Of a DNA stretch of 64,000 nucleotides, positions 53,292 through 62,460 are shown in pieces. Within the stretch, counting starts at the first letter, position 1. Every line of letters begins with the position of its first letter. Made by a program: the position numbers and the translations under genes. Below the pieces are notes generated by a model. It saw only the letters and a list, made by a program, of their open reading frames with translations, made no database searches and was not told where the DNA came from. Source of the DNA: Oscillospiraceae bacterium (GTDB taxonomy: Bacteria; Bacillota; Clostridia; Oscillospirales; Oscillospiraceae); assembly GCA_009777775.1 (NCBI GenBank), contig WRLE01000011.1, positions 1 through 64,000 of the forward strand, in the 5' to 3' direction.

Positions 53292-55319
53292 TTGAGACCA
53301 CAAAACAGAAGCCCGCGGGAAATTGGCATAGCACTTCTAATAATGATTGTAATAATTTCCACCGCATGGCTGTTGTTCATAGATTCAGGACCCGTTACGA
53401 GCAATGTGAGCTATTCGGAGCTGCGTCGCTTATTCATGAACGACCAAGTTGTGTCCTTTACCATTAGGGATAGCAAAATAACAGTTGAGTTAAAGTCAAT
53501 TTATAAGGAATCAGGAAGTAAGGTTGTTACACACGATTTGTATGACTTTTCTGTCTTTTATGTTGATTTTGCCGAATTTATCGATTCCAGCATGATGAGG
53601 GACTCCAACTACAAATATGATTATCAAATGGGGTATCGAATACCCTGGTGGGTTTCCTTTGTCCCATATATCGTTATATTTGGCGCATTTTTCTTTGTTT
53701 GGAATTCCATGATGAACCGTTCAGGGGTGAGCGGAGAAAGGGGAACCATGCGCTTTGGCAAAGCCAGGACGCGCATTGCCGGCGAAGAAGCGAAAAAAGT
53801 GACTTTTGCCGATGTGGCTGGTGCTGACGAGGAAAAAGAAGAGCTTAAAGAAATTGTGGATTTTTTGAAAGGTCCACAGAAATATATCACCCTTGGCGCC
53901 CGCATACCCAAAGGGGTATTGCTGGTGGGTCCTCCAGGAACCGGTAAAACCCTTATAGCAAGGGCAGTAGCTGGTGAAGCTGGTGTGCAGTTTTTGACGA
54001 TTTCAGGTTCCGATTTTGTGGAACTGTATGTGGGTGTGGGAGCATCAAGGGTACGTGACCTCTTCGATCAAGCTAAAAAGCTCGCTCCATCGATTATTTT
54101 CATTGATGAAATCGATGCGGTAGGACGACAGAGGGGAGCTGGATTGGGCGGCGGTCATGATGAAAGGGAACAAACCCTTAACCAACTCCTAGTGGAAATG
54201 GATGGCTTTACCGCCAATGAGGGGGTCATAATCATCGCAGCCACAAACAGGGCAGACATACTTGACAGCGCACTGCTGCGACCTGGTAGGTTCGACCGTC
54301 AAGTTTATGTCGGGCTTCCCGATGTGAAAGGTCGAGAAGAAATTCTAAAAGTCCACGCTCGTGGGAAAAGCATAGGCGAGGATGTGGATTTGGGCAGCAT
54401 TGCAAAGGGTACAATCGGCTTTACCGGAGCGGATCTGGAAAACCTGCTCAACGAAGCCGCTTTAATGGCAGCCCGAGAAAGTAAGCGTTTTATTACCATG
54501 GATGACATAGAAACGGCTACTTTAAAGGTTATAGCTGGTCCAGAGAAAAAGAGCAGAGTAGTCACCGAACATAGTAGAAAAATCACCGCATATCATGAAG
54601 CTGGTCATGCCATTGTCTCAAACAACCTTAAAAATGTTGACCCGGTTCACCTTGTTACGATTATACCCAGGGGAGCAACTGGAGGAATGACTGTATTTCG
54701 TCCGCAAGAAGACAGAGACTACACATCCCGCAGCGAAATGTTCGAGAGAATCGTTTCCATGCTGGGCGGACGTGTGGCAGAAAAGCTTTTCCTTGACGAC
54801 ATATCCACAGGTGCTTCCAACGATATTCAACAAGCTAGCACCATTGCTCGTTCCATGGTGACAAGATACGGCATGAGCGACAAGCTGGGTCCCATATCAT
54901 TTGACGATAGCAGTCGTTCGGTTTTCATAGGGAGGGATTTTTCCACCACAAAGAGTTATTCCGAAAAAACCGCCTCAGCCATTGATGATGAAGTGAAAGC
55001 TATTTTTGATGAAGCTTCTGAGCTTTGTGAAAAAATATTGATGGAAAATAGGGATGTCCTCATTGCCACCGCTGAATATTTGTTGGAAAACGAATCCATG
55101 TCCGGCGAAGACTTTGTACGTTTTTGCGAAAATGGCGGTGTAATGCCAGAACCCAAAAATGACGATAATAAAAGACGAGGCAACAATGTGCTCAAATTCC
55201 CCGATATGCCTGATTTATCCGAGTTTTTTGGGGGGAGGGGAAGCGCTTCGAGCAGTGATGACCTTAAAGATGACGAATCTGATATGGAAGAGCCGGATGA
55301 GACCGGTATGATGACATAG
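53292..55319 (+). CDS. ftsH: ATP-dependent zinc metalloprotease FtsH
   Basis: A 675-residue membrane-anchored AAA protease. Two N-terminal membrane helices (about 11-30 and 118-138) bracket an external loop. Walker A GPPGTGKT is at 213-220, Walker B IIFIDEID follows, and the zinc site HEAGH is at about 435-439. The C terminus is acidic. TTG start at 53292 behind GGGGTG. The tilS-hpt-ftsH order is typical of Firmicutes. Confidence 0.97.
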   Translation: MRPQNRSPREIGIALLIMIVIISTAWLLFIDSGPVTSNVSYSELRRLFMNDQVVSFTIRDSKITVELKSIYKESGSKVVTHDLYDFSVFYVDFAEFIDSSMMRDSNYKYDYQMGYRIPWWVSFVPYIVIFGAFFFVWNSMMNRSGVSGERGTMRFGKARTRIAGEEAKKVTFADVAGADEEKEELKEIVDFLKGPQKYITLGARIPKGVLLVGPPGTGKTLIARAVAGEAGVQFLTISGSDFVELYVGVGASRVRDLFDQAKKLAPSIIFIDEIDAVGRQRGAGLGGGHDEREQTLNQLLVEMDGFTANEGVIIIAATNRADILDSALLRPGRFDRQVYVGLPDVKGREEILKVHARGKSIGEDVDLGSIAKGTIGFTGADLENLLNEAALMAARESKRFITMDDIETATLKVIAGPEKKSRVVTEHSRKITAYHEAGHAIVSNNLKNVDPVHLVTIIPRGATGGMTVFRPQEDRDYTSRSEMFERIVSMLGGRVAEKLFLDDISTGASNDIQQASTIARSMVTRYGMSDKLGPISFDDSSRSVFIGRDFSTTKSYSEKTASAIDDEVKAIFDEASELCEKILMENRDVLIATAEYLLENESMSGEDFVRFCENGGVMPEPKNDDNKRRGNNVLKFPDMPDLSEFFGGRGSASSSDDLKDDESDMEEPDETGMMT

Positions 55320-55322
55320 GAT

Positions 55323-56120
55323 ATGCGTAATAACAAAAAGCTTCTTTTACGCAATTTATTATTGCTGGTTGCGGTTTTGCCAGCTCTGTCTTTCTTGTTT
55401 GTTCAATCCGGCTGTCGCAAAGGGTTACCAAACGAGGTGCGTTCCATTGAAGATATTTCTGGCAAAACCATAGCAGTGCTCAGTGGAACACCTTCTGTAC
55501 GTTTAGCAGAAGAACTGGGTACTGCAAAGTATTATGCCACAGGGGAAGAGATAATCGGCGGGCTTCTTGCAGGCACCGTGGATTGTGCTTTTTTGGAGGC
55601 TGTTGTAGCCAGTGAACTCATTTCCAGTCAATCGGGAGCAAGGATTCTATCGGAAAACTTGATGGAATATGAGCTTCGCTTTGCTGTTCCTCGAGAAAAC
55701 CTGCAATTGTTGCAAGCAATAAATAATGCACTGGCTACACTAAATTCCAATGGCGTTTTACGAGCTCTGAGGGATAAATATATCTCTGGAAAAAACTACA
55801 CATACGAAAGTCCCAATAACATTGAAGCACGAGATGGGACATTGCGGTTGGCGATTCCTTCTGGGGGAGCGCCACCATATTCATTTTTAGATGAAAATGG
55901 ATATTACAGCGGACTTGATGTGGAAGTGGCAAAGGCTGTTTGCGATTTATTGGGAGTTGGGCTCGAAATCGTCGAAGTAGAATCTGCTGAGCTCATCACT
56001 GCTGTGTGGTTTGGTAGAGCTGAGATTGCAGCTGGCTGGTTACCTGGAGACGTAGAGGAACAAGTGCATATCACCAACCCATATGCTGACTCGGCATATG
56101 TGGTTGTTGTTAGAAAATAA
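55323..56120 (+). CDS. Solute-binding lipoprotein with lobes in swapped order
   Basis: A 265-residue lipoprotein (signal ending VQSGC, Cys at about 31) 3 nt after ftsH. It resembles amino-acid-type SBP_bac_3 proteins, but the two halves are in reverse order: residues 40-160 (SIEDISGKTIAVLSGTPS ... ALRDKYI) match what is normally the second lobe, and residues 170-265 (DGTLRLAIPSGGAPPYSF ... NPYADSAYVVVVRK) match the normal first lobe. It therefore looks circularly permuted, or is what remains of a tandem domain pair. No permease genes are adjacent. Ligand unknown. Confidence 0.8.
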   Translation: MRNNKKLLLRNLLLLVAVLPALSFLFVQSGCRKGLPNEVRSIEDISGKTIAVLSGTPSVRLAEELGTAKYYATGEEIIGGLLAGTVDCAFLEAVVASELISSQSGARILSENLMEYELRFAVPRENLQLLQAINNALATLNSNGVLRALRDKYISGKNYTYESPNNIEARDGTLRLAIPSGGAPPYSFLDENGYYSGLDVEVAKAVCDLLGVGLEIVEVESAELITAVWFGRAEIAAGWLPGDVEEQVHITNPYADSAYVVVVRK

Positions 56121-56158
56121 TTGAAGAAAAAATAATCGAAGAGAAGGGAGCGAGAGTT

Positions 56159-57472
56159 ATGATTGATATTGCTTGGTTGGCACAACATGGTCCGTGCATG
56201 AAATTCCAGGAAGGGGATGTGATACCCTGCCCTGGTACAGGAGCTGGTAATACGGAAAAGGCGATGTATATCCTTCTGGGAGGAAGGGTGGATGTAACCG
56301 GTACCCCGAGAAAGCCAGCAACAGCGATTTCCCTTTTTCCTGGCGATGTATTTGGCGGTGAAGAGTATTTTAAAAATAGAAGCGAAAAGGTCTATACAGC
56401 AGCAGCTGACTGTGTTGTCTATGTCATAACAGAAAGCTCTTTTTCTGATTTATCATGGTCGCAACCTGAGACGGTTTTCGCAGTGCTTAGAGCGGCTTAT
56501 ATACCCCAAGGAAGACCGACGGTGAAAACTATTTCAGCGATGGGAAAACAGGAAAAAGCAGTTTCCCAGACCGCTGTCGGTGAAAGCGCAGCGAAGCCAC
56601 AATCGGAGTCCGATATTGCCAAAGCTTCGACTATTGCAACTTCGACTGGGGAAGCTAGTACTGAAGCCGCCGCGGATGTGGTTGGTGAAGCTGATGCTGT
56701 TGCTGCCGTCGATGGTGCTTCCACTGCTGTAAGCCCTGTTGCCATTCCTGTCACTGGAGCGTTGTTTCCCCAAGGACACAAAAGCTATCCAGGTGTAACA
56801 AAACCTGAATTTGCTGCCCTTGTGTATGAAAAGGAATACAGCTGCCCCAATTGTAAACAGAAATTCACAGACTACAAAATATTTAGCTCAAAGCTGTATG
56901 AATCTGCACCCATGCGCTACGATATGCGAAAGTTTTACAAAGACTTTCAAACAGAATGGTACGACATCGTCACCTGCAGACATTGCTATTTTAGCACTGT
57001 ATCAGCTTATTACACAGAATCGAGACCTCTGCTGAAGCAAAAAATCGAGACACAGCTCACAGAAGCCAGAGAATCTTTGATATTAGATTTTGATTCAGAA
57101 AGAGAAATCGACTTCGTTTTCAGTGCCCATTATCTTGCCCTTGTTTGTGCAGATGGCTACTTATCCTATGCCCATCCCTTAAAAGCGAAAATATGGGGGA
57201 ATCTAAGTTGGCTCTACGAGGATGTGGAAGATAAGGAAATGGAAATATTCGCTGCCGACAAAGCAGCAGCGGCATATGAGCTGGTTTTTGCAGAGTCGAG
57301 GCTCACCCCAGTTGGGGAGCAAACCACCTGCCTGTCAATAGCAGGTATGCAAATGCGAGCAGGCATCGACAGAGATATGAAAAAATACCTATACCAAGTC
57401 AAGACCGCCAAAATGGGCGAAAAAGCCTACATAATCATGGCGGAAGACCTAATGGAAGACATGCGGAGTTAG
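56159..57472 (+). CDS. Cyclic-nucleotide-binding-like domain fused to DUF2225
   Basis: A 437-residue protein. Residues 1-120 resemble a cNMP-binding/CRP-type beta barrel (FQEGDVIPCPG, ALF-type GDVFGGEEYF). Residues 130-205 are an Ala/Ser/Glu-rich linker. The C-terminal part is DUF2225, with two zinc-type pairs, CPNC (about 224-227) and CRHC, and helical repeats. No DNA-binding domain is present. AAGGGAG precedes the ATG by 9 nt. Similar proteins occur near ftsH/radA in Clostridia, but the function is unknown. Its stop codon is provided by the TAGGAATT array. Confidence 0.75.
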   Translation: MIDIAWLAQHGPCMKFQEGDVIPCPGTGAGNTEKAMYILLGGRVDVTGTPRKPATAISLFPGDVFGGEEYFKNRSEKVYTAAADCVVYVITESSFSDLSWSQPETVFAVLRAAYIPQGRPTVKTISAMGKQEKAVSQTAVGESAAKPQSESDIAKASTIATSTGEASTEAAADVVGEADAVAAVDGASTAVSPVAIPVTGALFPQGHKSYPGVTKPEFAALVYEKEYSCPNCKQKFTDYKIFSSKLYESAPMRYDMRKFYKDFQTEWYDIVTCRHCYFSTVSAYYTESRPLLKQKIETQLTEARESLILDFDSEREIDFVFSAHYLALVCADGYLSYAHPLKAKIWGNLSWLYEDVEDKEMEIFAADKAAAAYELVFAESRLTPVGEQTTCLSIAGMQMRAGIDRDMKKYLYQVKTAKMGEKAYIIMAEDLMEDMRS

Positions 57473-57512
57473 GAGTTTGGAATTAGGAATTAGGAATTAG
57501 GAATTAGGAGTG
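57466..57512. repeat. TAGGAATT array between the DUF2225 gene and radA
   Basis: GGAATTAGGAATTAGGAATT units fill the gap. The TAG stop of the upstream gene and the AGGAG ribosome binding site of radA (57506-57510) are both part of the array. Confidence 0.9.
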
Positions 57513-57520
57513 AATATTAA

Positions 57521-58903
57521 TTGAGCAATACTCGGAGGGCGAAAACTGTTTATTTTTGTACGGACTGTGGGCATGAATCGCCGAAATGGGCGGGGCAATG
57601 CGCAGGTTGCGGAAGTTGGAACACTTTGGTGGAAGAATCCGTTGTCACAAAAACAAAAAGCTCTGCGGCAACTGCATCCGCCCGTTCCATGACGAAAACC
57701 CAAGCCCTTGGTCTTGCGTCGCTGGAATCCACTGAAGAATCCAGACTTCAAACAGGTATGGAGGAATTTGACAGGGTACTAGGTGGAGGAGCTGTTGTTG
57801 GGTCCTTAGTATTGGTTGGAGGTTCACCTGGCATCGGTAAATCCACGCTACTTTTGCAAATATGCGGTTTGTTCAACAAATCTCTCAAGTCATTGTATGT
57901 TTCAGGGGAGGAATCCGCCAGGCAGATTAAAATGCGAGCGGAACGGCTGAACATAACTGGAGACAACGTCTTCATCCTTGCTGAAACTGAAATATCCGAA
58001 GTATTGGCAGCAGCTGAGGAACTAGAGCCCGATGTGATGATAATCGATTCTATACAAACTCTATATAATCCGGAATTGTCTTCTTCTCCTGGAAGCGTCA
58101 CCCAAGTGAAGGATTGTACAATGTCACTGTTGAGGTTGTCAAAGGACAAAGGAGTTACGATATTTCTCGTGGGTCATGTGAATAAAGAAGGCGCAATCGC
58201 AGGACCTAAGGTGCTGGAACATATGGTTGATTGCGTCCTTTATTTTGAAGGGGAGCGGTCGATGAATTTTCGTATACTCCGTGCGGCTAAAAACCGTTAT
58301 GGCTCCACCAATGAAATCGGTGTATTTGAAATGCTGGATATTGGACTCACAGAGGTGATGAATCCATCGGAAATGCTCCTGACAGGTAGACCCGAAGATA
58401 CACCAGGTACCAGTGTAACCTGCGTAATAGAGGGAACTAGACCCCTTCTAGCAGAAATTCAAGCCTTGGTCACTCCCAGTAGCGCAAATATGCCCAGACG
58501 CAATGCCAATGGGGTGGAATATAATAGAGCAATGATGCTCCTTGCAGTTCTACAACAGCGAGGAGGACTGAGAATCAGCGGCTGCGATGCATATTTAAAT
58601 GTCATCGGTGGTCTTGACATCGATGACCCGGGAGTTGATCTAGCAGCGATTCTGGCACTGGCATCAGCATATAAGGACAAAGCGGTACGCAGCGATATTG
58701 CCGCCTTTGGCGAAGTTGGCTTAACAGGGGAGCTGAGGCAGGTTTCACAAATCAATCAACGTTTGTCAGAAGTAAAACGCATGGGCTTTCGAGCCTGCAT
58801 CCTCCCCCAATCAGCAAAAGGACGCATAGTAGCGCCCTCAGGTTTAGAATTAATCCACGCAAAAAACATAAACGAAGCTATTCAGTTAGGAATTAGGAAT
58901 TAG
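57521..58903 (+). CDS. radA: DNA repair protein RadA
   Basis: A 460-residue RadA/Sms, a RecA-like helicase that promotes branch migration. The N-terminal zinc finger (CTDCGHE, then CAGCGSW) is at 12-30, Walker A GGSPGIGKST near 102, the KNRYG motif near 257, and the C-terminal Lon-protease-like domain is complete. TTG start at 57521 behind an AGGAG that belongs to the repeat array. Its last residues (LGIRN) and stop lie in a second copy of the array. Confidence 0.96.
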   Translation: MSNTRRAKTVYFCTDCGHESPKWAGQCAGCGSWNTLVEESVVTKTKSSAATASARSMTKTQALGLASLESTEESRLQTGMEEFDRVLGGGAVVGSLVLVGGSPGIGKSTLLLQICGLFNKSLKSLYVSGEESARQIKMRAERLNITGDNVFILAETEISEVLAAAEELEPDVMIIDSIQTLYNPELSSSPGSVTQVKDCTMSLLRLSKDKGVTIFLVGHVNKEGAIAGPKVLEHMVDCVLYFEGERSMNFRILRAAKNRYGSTNEIGVFEMLDIGLTEVMNPSEMLLTGRPEDTPGTSVTCVIEGTRPLLAEIQALVTPSSANMPRRNANGVEYNRAMMLLAVLQQRGGLRISGCDAYLNVIGGLDIDDPGVDLAAILALASAYKDKAVRSDIAAFGEVGLTGELRQVSQINQRLSEVKRMGFRACILPQSAKGRIVAPSGLELIHAKNINEAIQLGIRN

Positions 58904-58932
58904 GAATTAGGAATTAGGAATTAGGAGTTAGG
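58886..58932. repeat. TAGGAATT array at the radA 3' end
   Basis: TTAGGAATTAGGAATTAGGA and further copies to GGAGTTAGGAACC. It contains the radA stop codon and runs to the end of the convergent phosphopantetheinyl transferase gene. Confidence 0.9.
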
Positions 58933-58936
58933 AACC

Positions 58937-59449
58937 TTACAGCAGCTCTATTGACTCTGGTAGATGGTCGGCGTAGGTGGAGGCTGCGGCGGGGCAATTG
59001 TCTATGCGGTATAGACGGGATATTCCCCTTGAATCCGGGGGGATGATTTCACCCTTTGCCATGGAAAAATGCAGGGTTTTTACCATCGGAAGTGTACCGC
59101 CAAGAAGCTTAATATAGCTTTCTTTCAACACCCACAAGTCTAGGGGATCAAATAGCTCTCGCTCTTGGGCTGTGGAGAAAAAAGAAAGGGCACGGTCGCT
59201 GACCTGCCTTGCTGTTTCGATATCTACGCCGATTGCCATATCAGACAAAGCGCAAAGGACATGGCTTTTTGAGTGGCTCAGGGAGAAATGAATATCAAGC
59301 CTGTCGGGAAAATATGGTTTCCCGGCAGGCGTTTTTTTTATGTCTGGCATCTGCCCGCTGTATTCCAAAGCATATATATATTCAAGTAGCTCATATGCGG
59401 TGGCAGAGCCGTTTCTTCCACTTAGTCTTGTTGCGTACAATCTTGTCAT
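58937..59449 (-). CDS. Sfp-type 4'-phosphopantetheinyl transferase
   Basis: A 170-residue single-domain protein with the hallmark GVDIE (about 73-77) and WVLKESYIKLLGG (about 107-119) motifs that bind CoA and magnesium. Sfp-type enzymes transfer phosphopantetheine from CoA to carrier proteins of fatty-acid, polyketide or peptide synthases. It is shorter than Sfp (about 220) and lacks much of the N-terminal pseudo-domain. No synthase gene is nearby. Confidence 0.86.
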   Translation of the reverse strand: MTRLYATRLSGRNGSATAYELLEYIYALEYSGQMPDIKKTPAGKPYFPDRLDIHFSLSHSKSHVLCALSDMAIGVDIETARQVSDRALSFFSTAQERELFDPLDLWVLKESYIKLLGGTLPMVKTLHFSMAKGEIIPPDSRGISRLYRIDNCPAAASTYADHLPESIELL

Positions 59450-59586
59450 AATAACATTTTCTAGTGATGAATATTTAATTTATCGAATAGATTTCTTCAT
59501 GCTAGGTGGATTGTTTTGTCGGGATTTCTTAGAAGCTGCACTTCTAGAAATGACAGGGAAGAACAAGTTCGTAATGATTAAATTTA

Positions 59587-61989
59587 TTAAAATACTGGGA
59601 CAAATTCCCGGATTTCGCAGCTTGTTACTATGGAATTATCATCCCAAGCAACGTAGACTGTGTATGAGCCATAGGCAGTATCATAGAGGAAAAACTTGTT
59701 GCCCTTTGAACGTTCATCCACTTTTTCAAAATGGTCAACTGTGAAGCTCCTGCCATCTGCCAATGTGATATGAACTGTGAATTTCATGTTTTCTTCGCCA
59801 CTACCTTGTAGGCTACTACTAAAGTAAGTAACCCTGGCTGTATCCAAGTCGCCGATTTTATTATATAGGACGCGTATCACATTATCGCTTTGTCCCACGA
59901 TAATCGTACCGTTGCTGCTATCCGTTCTGCCGAATCTATAGCCTTCCGGGAGGAAGAGGTCGCGAAAACTATTATCCAAAGCATAGCTGCTACCGTAAGA
60001 CAAGCCACCAATGATTTGATCATATGCAGTTCCCAAATATCCTGACTCATCCATGGTATCTTTATAATACTTTATGGTGATGTTCAAGTCGTTTCGCTTG
60101 GTATAAAGCACTTTTACTTCATTGCTACCCAAGGAAACGATAACAGAGCCGGTCTGGGCATCCATTCCGCCATATTGATAGCCCTCAGAGAGATGGCGAT
60201 TTCGTATATCCATGGGGATTTCATAGACATTACCATATGTCAAATTTCCCACAGCAACATCATATGTCGATCCCATATATCCGGAGTCGCTGATGCTGTC
60301 TTGATAATACTTTATAGTTACAACAAGGTCGTCTCGCTTGGTATATAATACCTTTATTTCGTTTTCACCTAGATTCACATCAACACTGCCTGTTGTGTGG
60401 TCCATTGTGGCGAAACGGTAACCTTCGGGAAGATGCTTTATACGAAGCTCATCGGAAATGGTATATATAGACCCATATGCAAGACCGCCAATAATCTCGT
60501 CATTCACCTGCCCCATATAACCAGCATCATCAAAGGTATCCAGGTAATATTTGACGGTGACGTTTAGGTCGCCTCTCTTTGTGTACAGTACCCTTATTTC
60601 GTTTGTACCAAGGGTAATCATCACAGTTCCCATGGGGACATCAGTGCGGTCGAAGCTGTATCCTTCCGGAGCATTCCTATCCCGATAACTATTGCTAAGG
60701 GTATATGAAGAACCATATGTTTGTGCTCCGATTGTAAAATCATAAGCCGAACCCATATAACCGGAATCGTTTATTGTATCTTTATAATACTTGATGGTGA
60801 CGGTTAAATCAGATCGCCGTCCATATAAAACATGAATCTCATTGTCTGACTCGCTAACTTGGAGGTTATCTTCATTGCTAGCCAAGTATATATAGCCTTC
60901 AGGTAAATGCAAGCCACGTACATCATTTGGTAAAGTATATGTGGAACCAATAGTTAGATTTTCTACAATATGGTCATTTTCAACACCCATATAACCAGCT
61001 TCGTCCATGGTATCAAGATAATATTTTACAGTGACAGAGTGGGAGCTGCTGACAAAGCTAATTGGTTCAATCTTGGGAGGAATTGTGGCAATGCTAATAT
61101 TCTGACTGATTAAGGTCGGCGGGATATATGGAACCTCCTCGGTATTCGTCAGCTTATATATACCAAAGACGATTCCACTACAAGCTGCCGCTGCAACCAT
61201 GGCAACTTTCACCTTTGAGGTCAATTGGAGTCCCTTTGAAATGTTTTGTGCGTTGCTGGAGAGGGTTTGGGCAATTTGCCCACCCAGTGCTTTTTCCACG
61301 AGAAGCCGCTCTCCCAAGCCAGCAATTAGGCGGTCTCTCACTATGGGTAAAGAGAGCCTTCCCATTTCCTCGCGGAATAGCAAAGTGAGAATCGGTACAG
61401 CTGTGGACAAGAGAAGCTCTTTGGAATCTGTGCGTTTTTCCACCAGCTCGGACAGCTTTTTCCTTGCCTTGAATAGACAATTGCCAACGGCATTGACGCT
61501 GATGTTCAACATTTTGGCTATTTCAGCAGTGGTGAAATCGTTGAAATAATAGTTGAACAACACCTCCCGCTGTCTGTTGGGGAGATTGTTGACCAATTCC
61601 AGTATTTCCTCTTTGAGCTCCTTTCGCTCCAGCACACTTTGAGGTAAAAATTCCTCTTTGTACGCAGGGGGCTCGTTGTGTAATTCATCAAGTGGAGTAA
61701 TCATATCGGACGGCACCTGTTTGGATTTGTTATAGTACCCACTACAAACCTCCAGGGCATAATATTGTATACCCTTGGCTAAATATTCGGGACCTTTCAT
61801 TCTGGCAATGCGCCGATATAAGATGATGAAGACTTCTTGAACTGCGTCTTCGGCATCCTGGGTATTGCGCAAGCGCTTGAGACAGTTGTAATAAGCCATG
61901 TCCCAATATGCATCGAATATTTTCGTGAACGCATCATTATCTCCTGATTGCGCTGCATAAAATGCATTGTTGACTTCTTGCTGATTCAT
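59587..61989 (-). CDS. Membrane-anchored sigma-70 family (ECF) factor with five external repeats
   Basis: An 800-residue fusion. Residues 1-185 are an ECF-like sigma factor: region 2 (DAEDAVQEVFIILYRR) and region 4 (NRQREVLFNYYFNDFTTAEIAKMLN) are both intact. A linker leads to a membrane helix at about 261-282. Residues 317-713 hold five repeats of about 79 residues, each with V.IKYY.D, GYMG, YG..Y, LPEGY and a closing VLY.KR.DL, resembling MucBP-type surface repeats. A unique beta-rich domain ends the protein. The layout predicts a cytosolic sigma domain and an external sensor in one chain. GGGGGA lies 7 nt before the ATG; no anti-sigma gene follows. Confidence 0.88.
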   Translation of the reverse strand: MNQQEVNNAFYAAQSGDNDAFTKIFDAYWDMAYYNCLKRLRNTQDAEDAVQEVFIILYRRIARMKGPEYLAKGIQYYALEVCSGYYNKSKQVPSDMITPLDELHNEPPAYKEEFLPQSVLERKELKEEILELVNNLPNRQREVLFNYYFNDFTTAEIAKMLNISVNAVGNCLFKARKKLSELVEKRTDSKELLLSTAVPILTLLFREEMGRLSLPIVRDRLIAGLGERLLVEKALGGQIAQTLSSNAQNISKGLQLTSKVKVAMVAAAACSGIVFGIYKLTNTEEVPYIPPTLISQNISIATIPPKIEPISFVSSSHSVTVKYYLDTMDEAGYMGVENDHIVENLTIGSTYTLPNDVRGLHLPEGYIYLASNEDNLQVSESDNEIHVLYGRRSDLTVTIKYYKDTINDSGYMGSAYDFTIGAQTYGSSYTLSNSYRDRNAPEGYSFDRTDVPMGTVMITLGTNEIRVLYTKRGDLNVTVKYYLDTFDDAGYMGQVNDEIIGGLAYGSIYTISDELRIKHLPEGYRFATMDHTTGSVDVNLGENEIKVLYTKRDDLVVTIKYYQDSISDSGYMGSTYDVAVGNLTYGNVYEIPMDIRNRHLSEGYQYGGMDAQTGSVIVSLGSNEVKVLYTKRNDLNITIKYYKDTMDESGYLGTAYDQIIGGLSYGSSYALDNSFRDLFLPEGYRFGRTDSSNGTIIVGQSDNVIRVLYNKIGDLDTARVTYFSSSLQGSGEENMKFTVHITLADGRSFTVDHFEKVDERSKGNKFFLYDTAYGSYTVYVAWDDNSIVTSCEIREFVPVF

Positions 61990-62165
61990 TCACGGGTCCC
62001 CCTAATAACTGTCATCGATCAGGTGCTGTGCAGCTTGCCTGACTCTTCGCCCATACCCAATCTAAAGGTTTGAAAAATGTCTTGACTATTTTGCCAAATG
62101 GAAAAATGTGCCGTCTAGTTTTTCTCTAAAAAATGTAGAAAAAAAGTGTTAGACCTTAGATTCCC

Positions 62166-62194
62166 ATTATAACAAAAATCATGAAAAATTACAA
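62166..62194 (-). promoter_or_regulatory. Possible promoter of the sigma-factor gene
   Basis: Minus-strand TTGTAA (62194-62189), 17-nt spacer, TATAAT (62171-62166), giving a leader of about 170 nt. The rest of the 470-bp gap 61990-62460 is AT-rich and holds only this and the hairpin at 62406-62433. Confidence 0.45.
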
Positions 62195-62405
62195 GATTTT
62201 CAACGATGTCAAATGAAATTTTTCGTTATGGTGTTACAGTTAAAAAGTATAGAAAATCAACTTTTTACCAGTAGACATAACACCACATAGATTCTACATT
62301 ATTTATGTCACACAAAGGTCACAGAAACCATGAAAAAATGCCAGTTTTCGCCAGTTTTTGTGTAATTGCAAAAATATATTCATATGATTTTTAGGAGATG
62401 CGAAA

Positions 62406-62433
62406 GGAGGCACTCGTGGTTTCGAGTGCCTCC
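62406..62433 (-). terminator. Terminator-like hairpin after the surface-protein gene
   Basis: GGAGGCACTCG and CGAGTGCCTCC pair perfectly around a 6-nt loop, 28 nt beyond the surface-protein stop. Only a short TTT follows on the minus strand, so termination may be modest. Confidence 0.6.
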
Positions 62434-62460
62434 CTTTGAATTGCAGGGGATTGGTATTTA

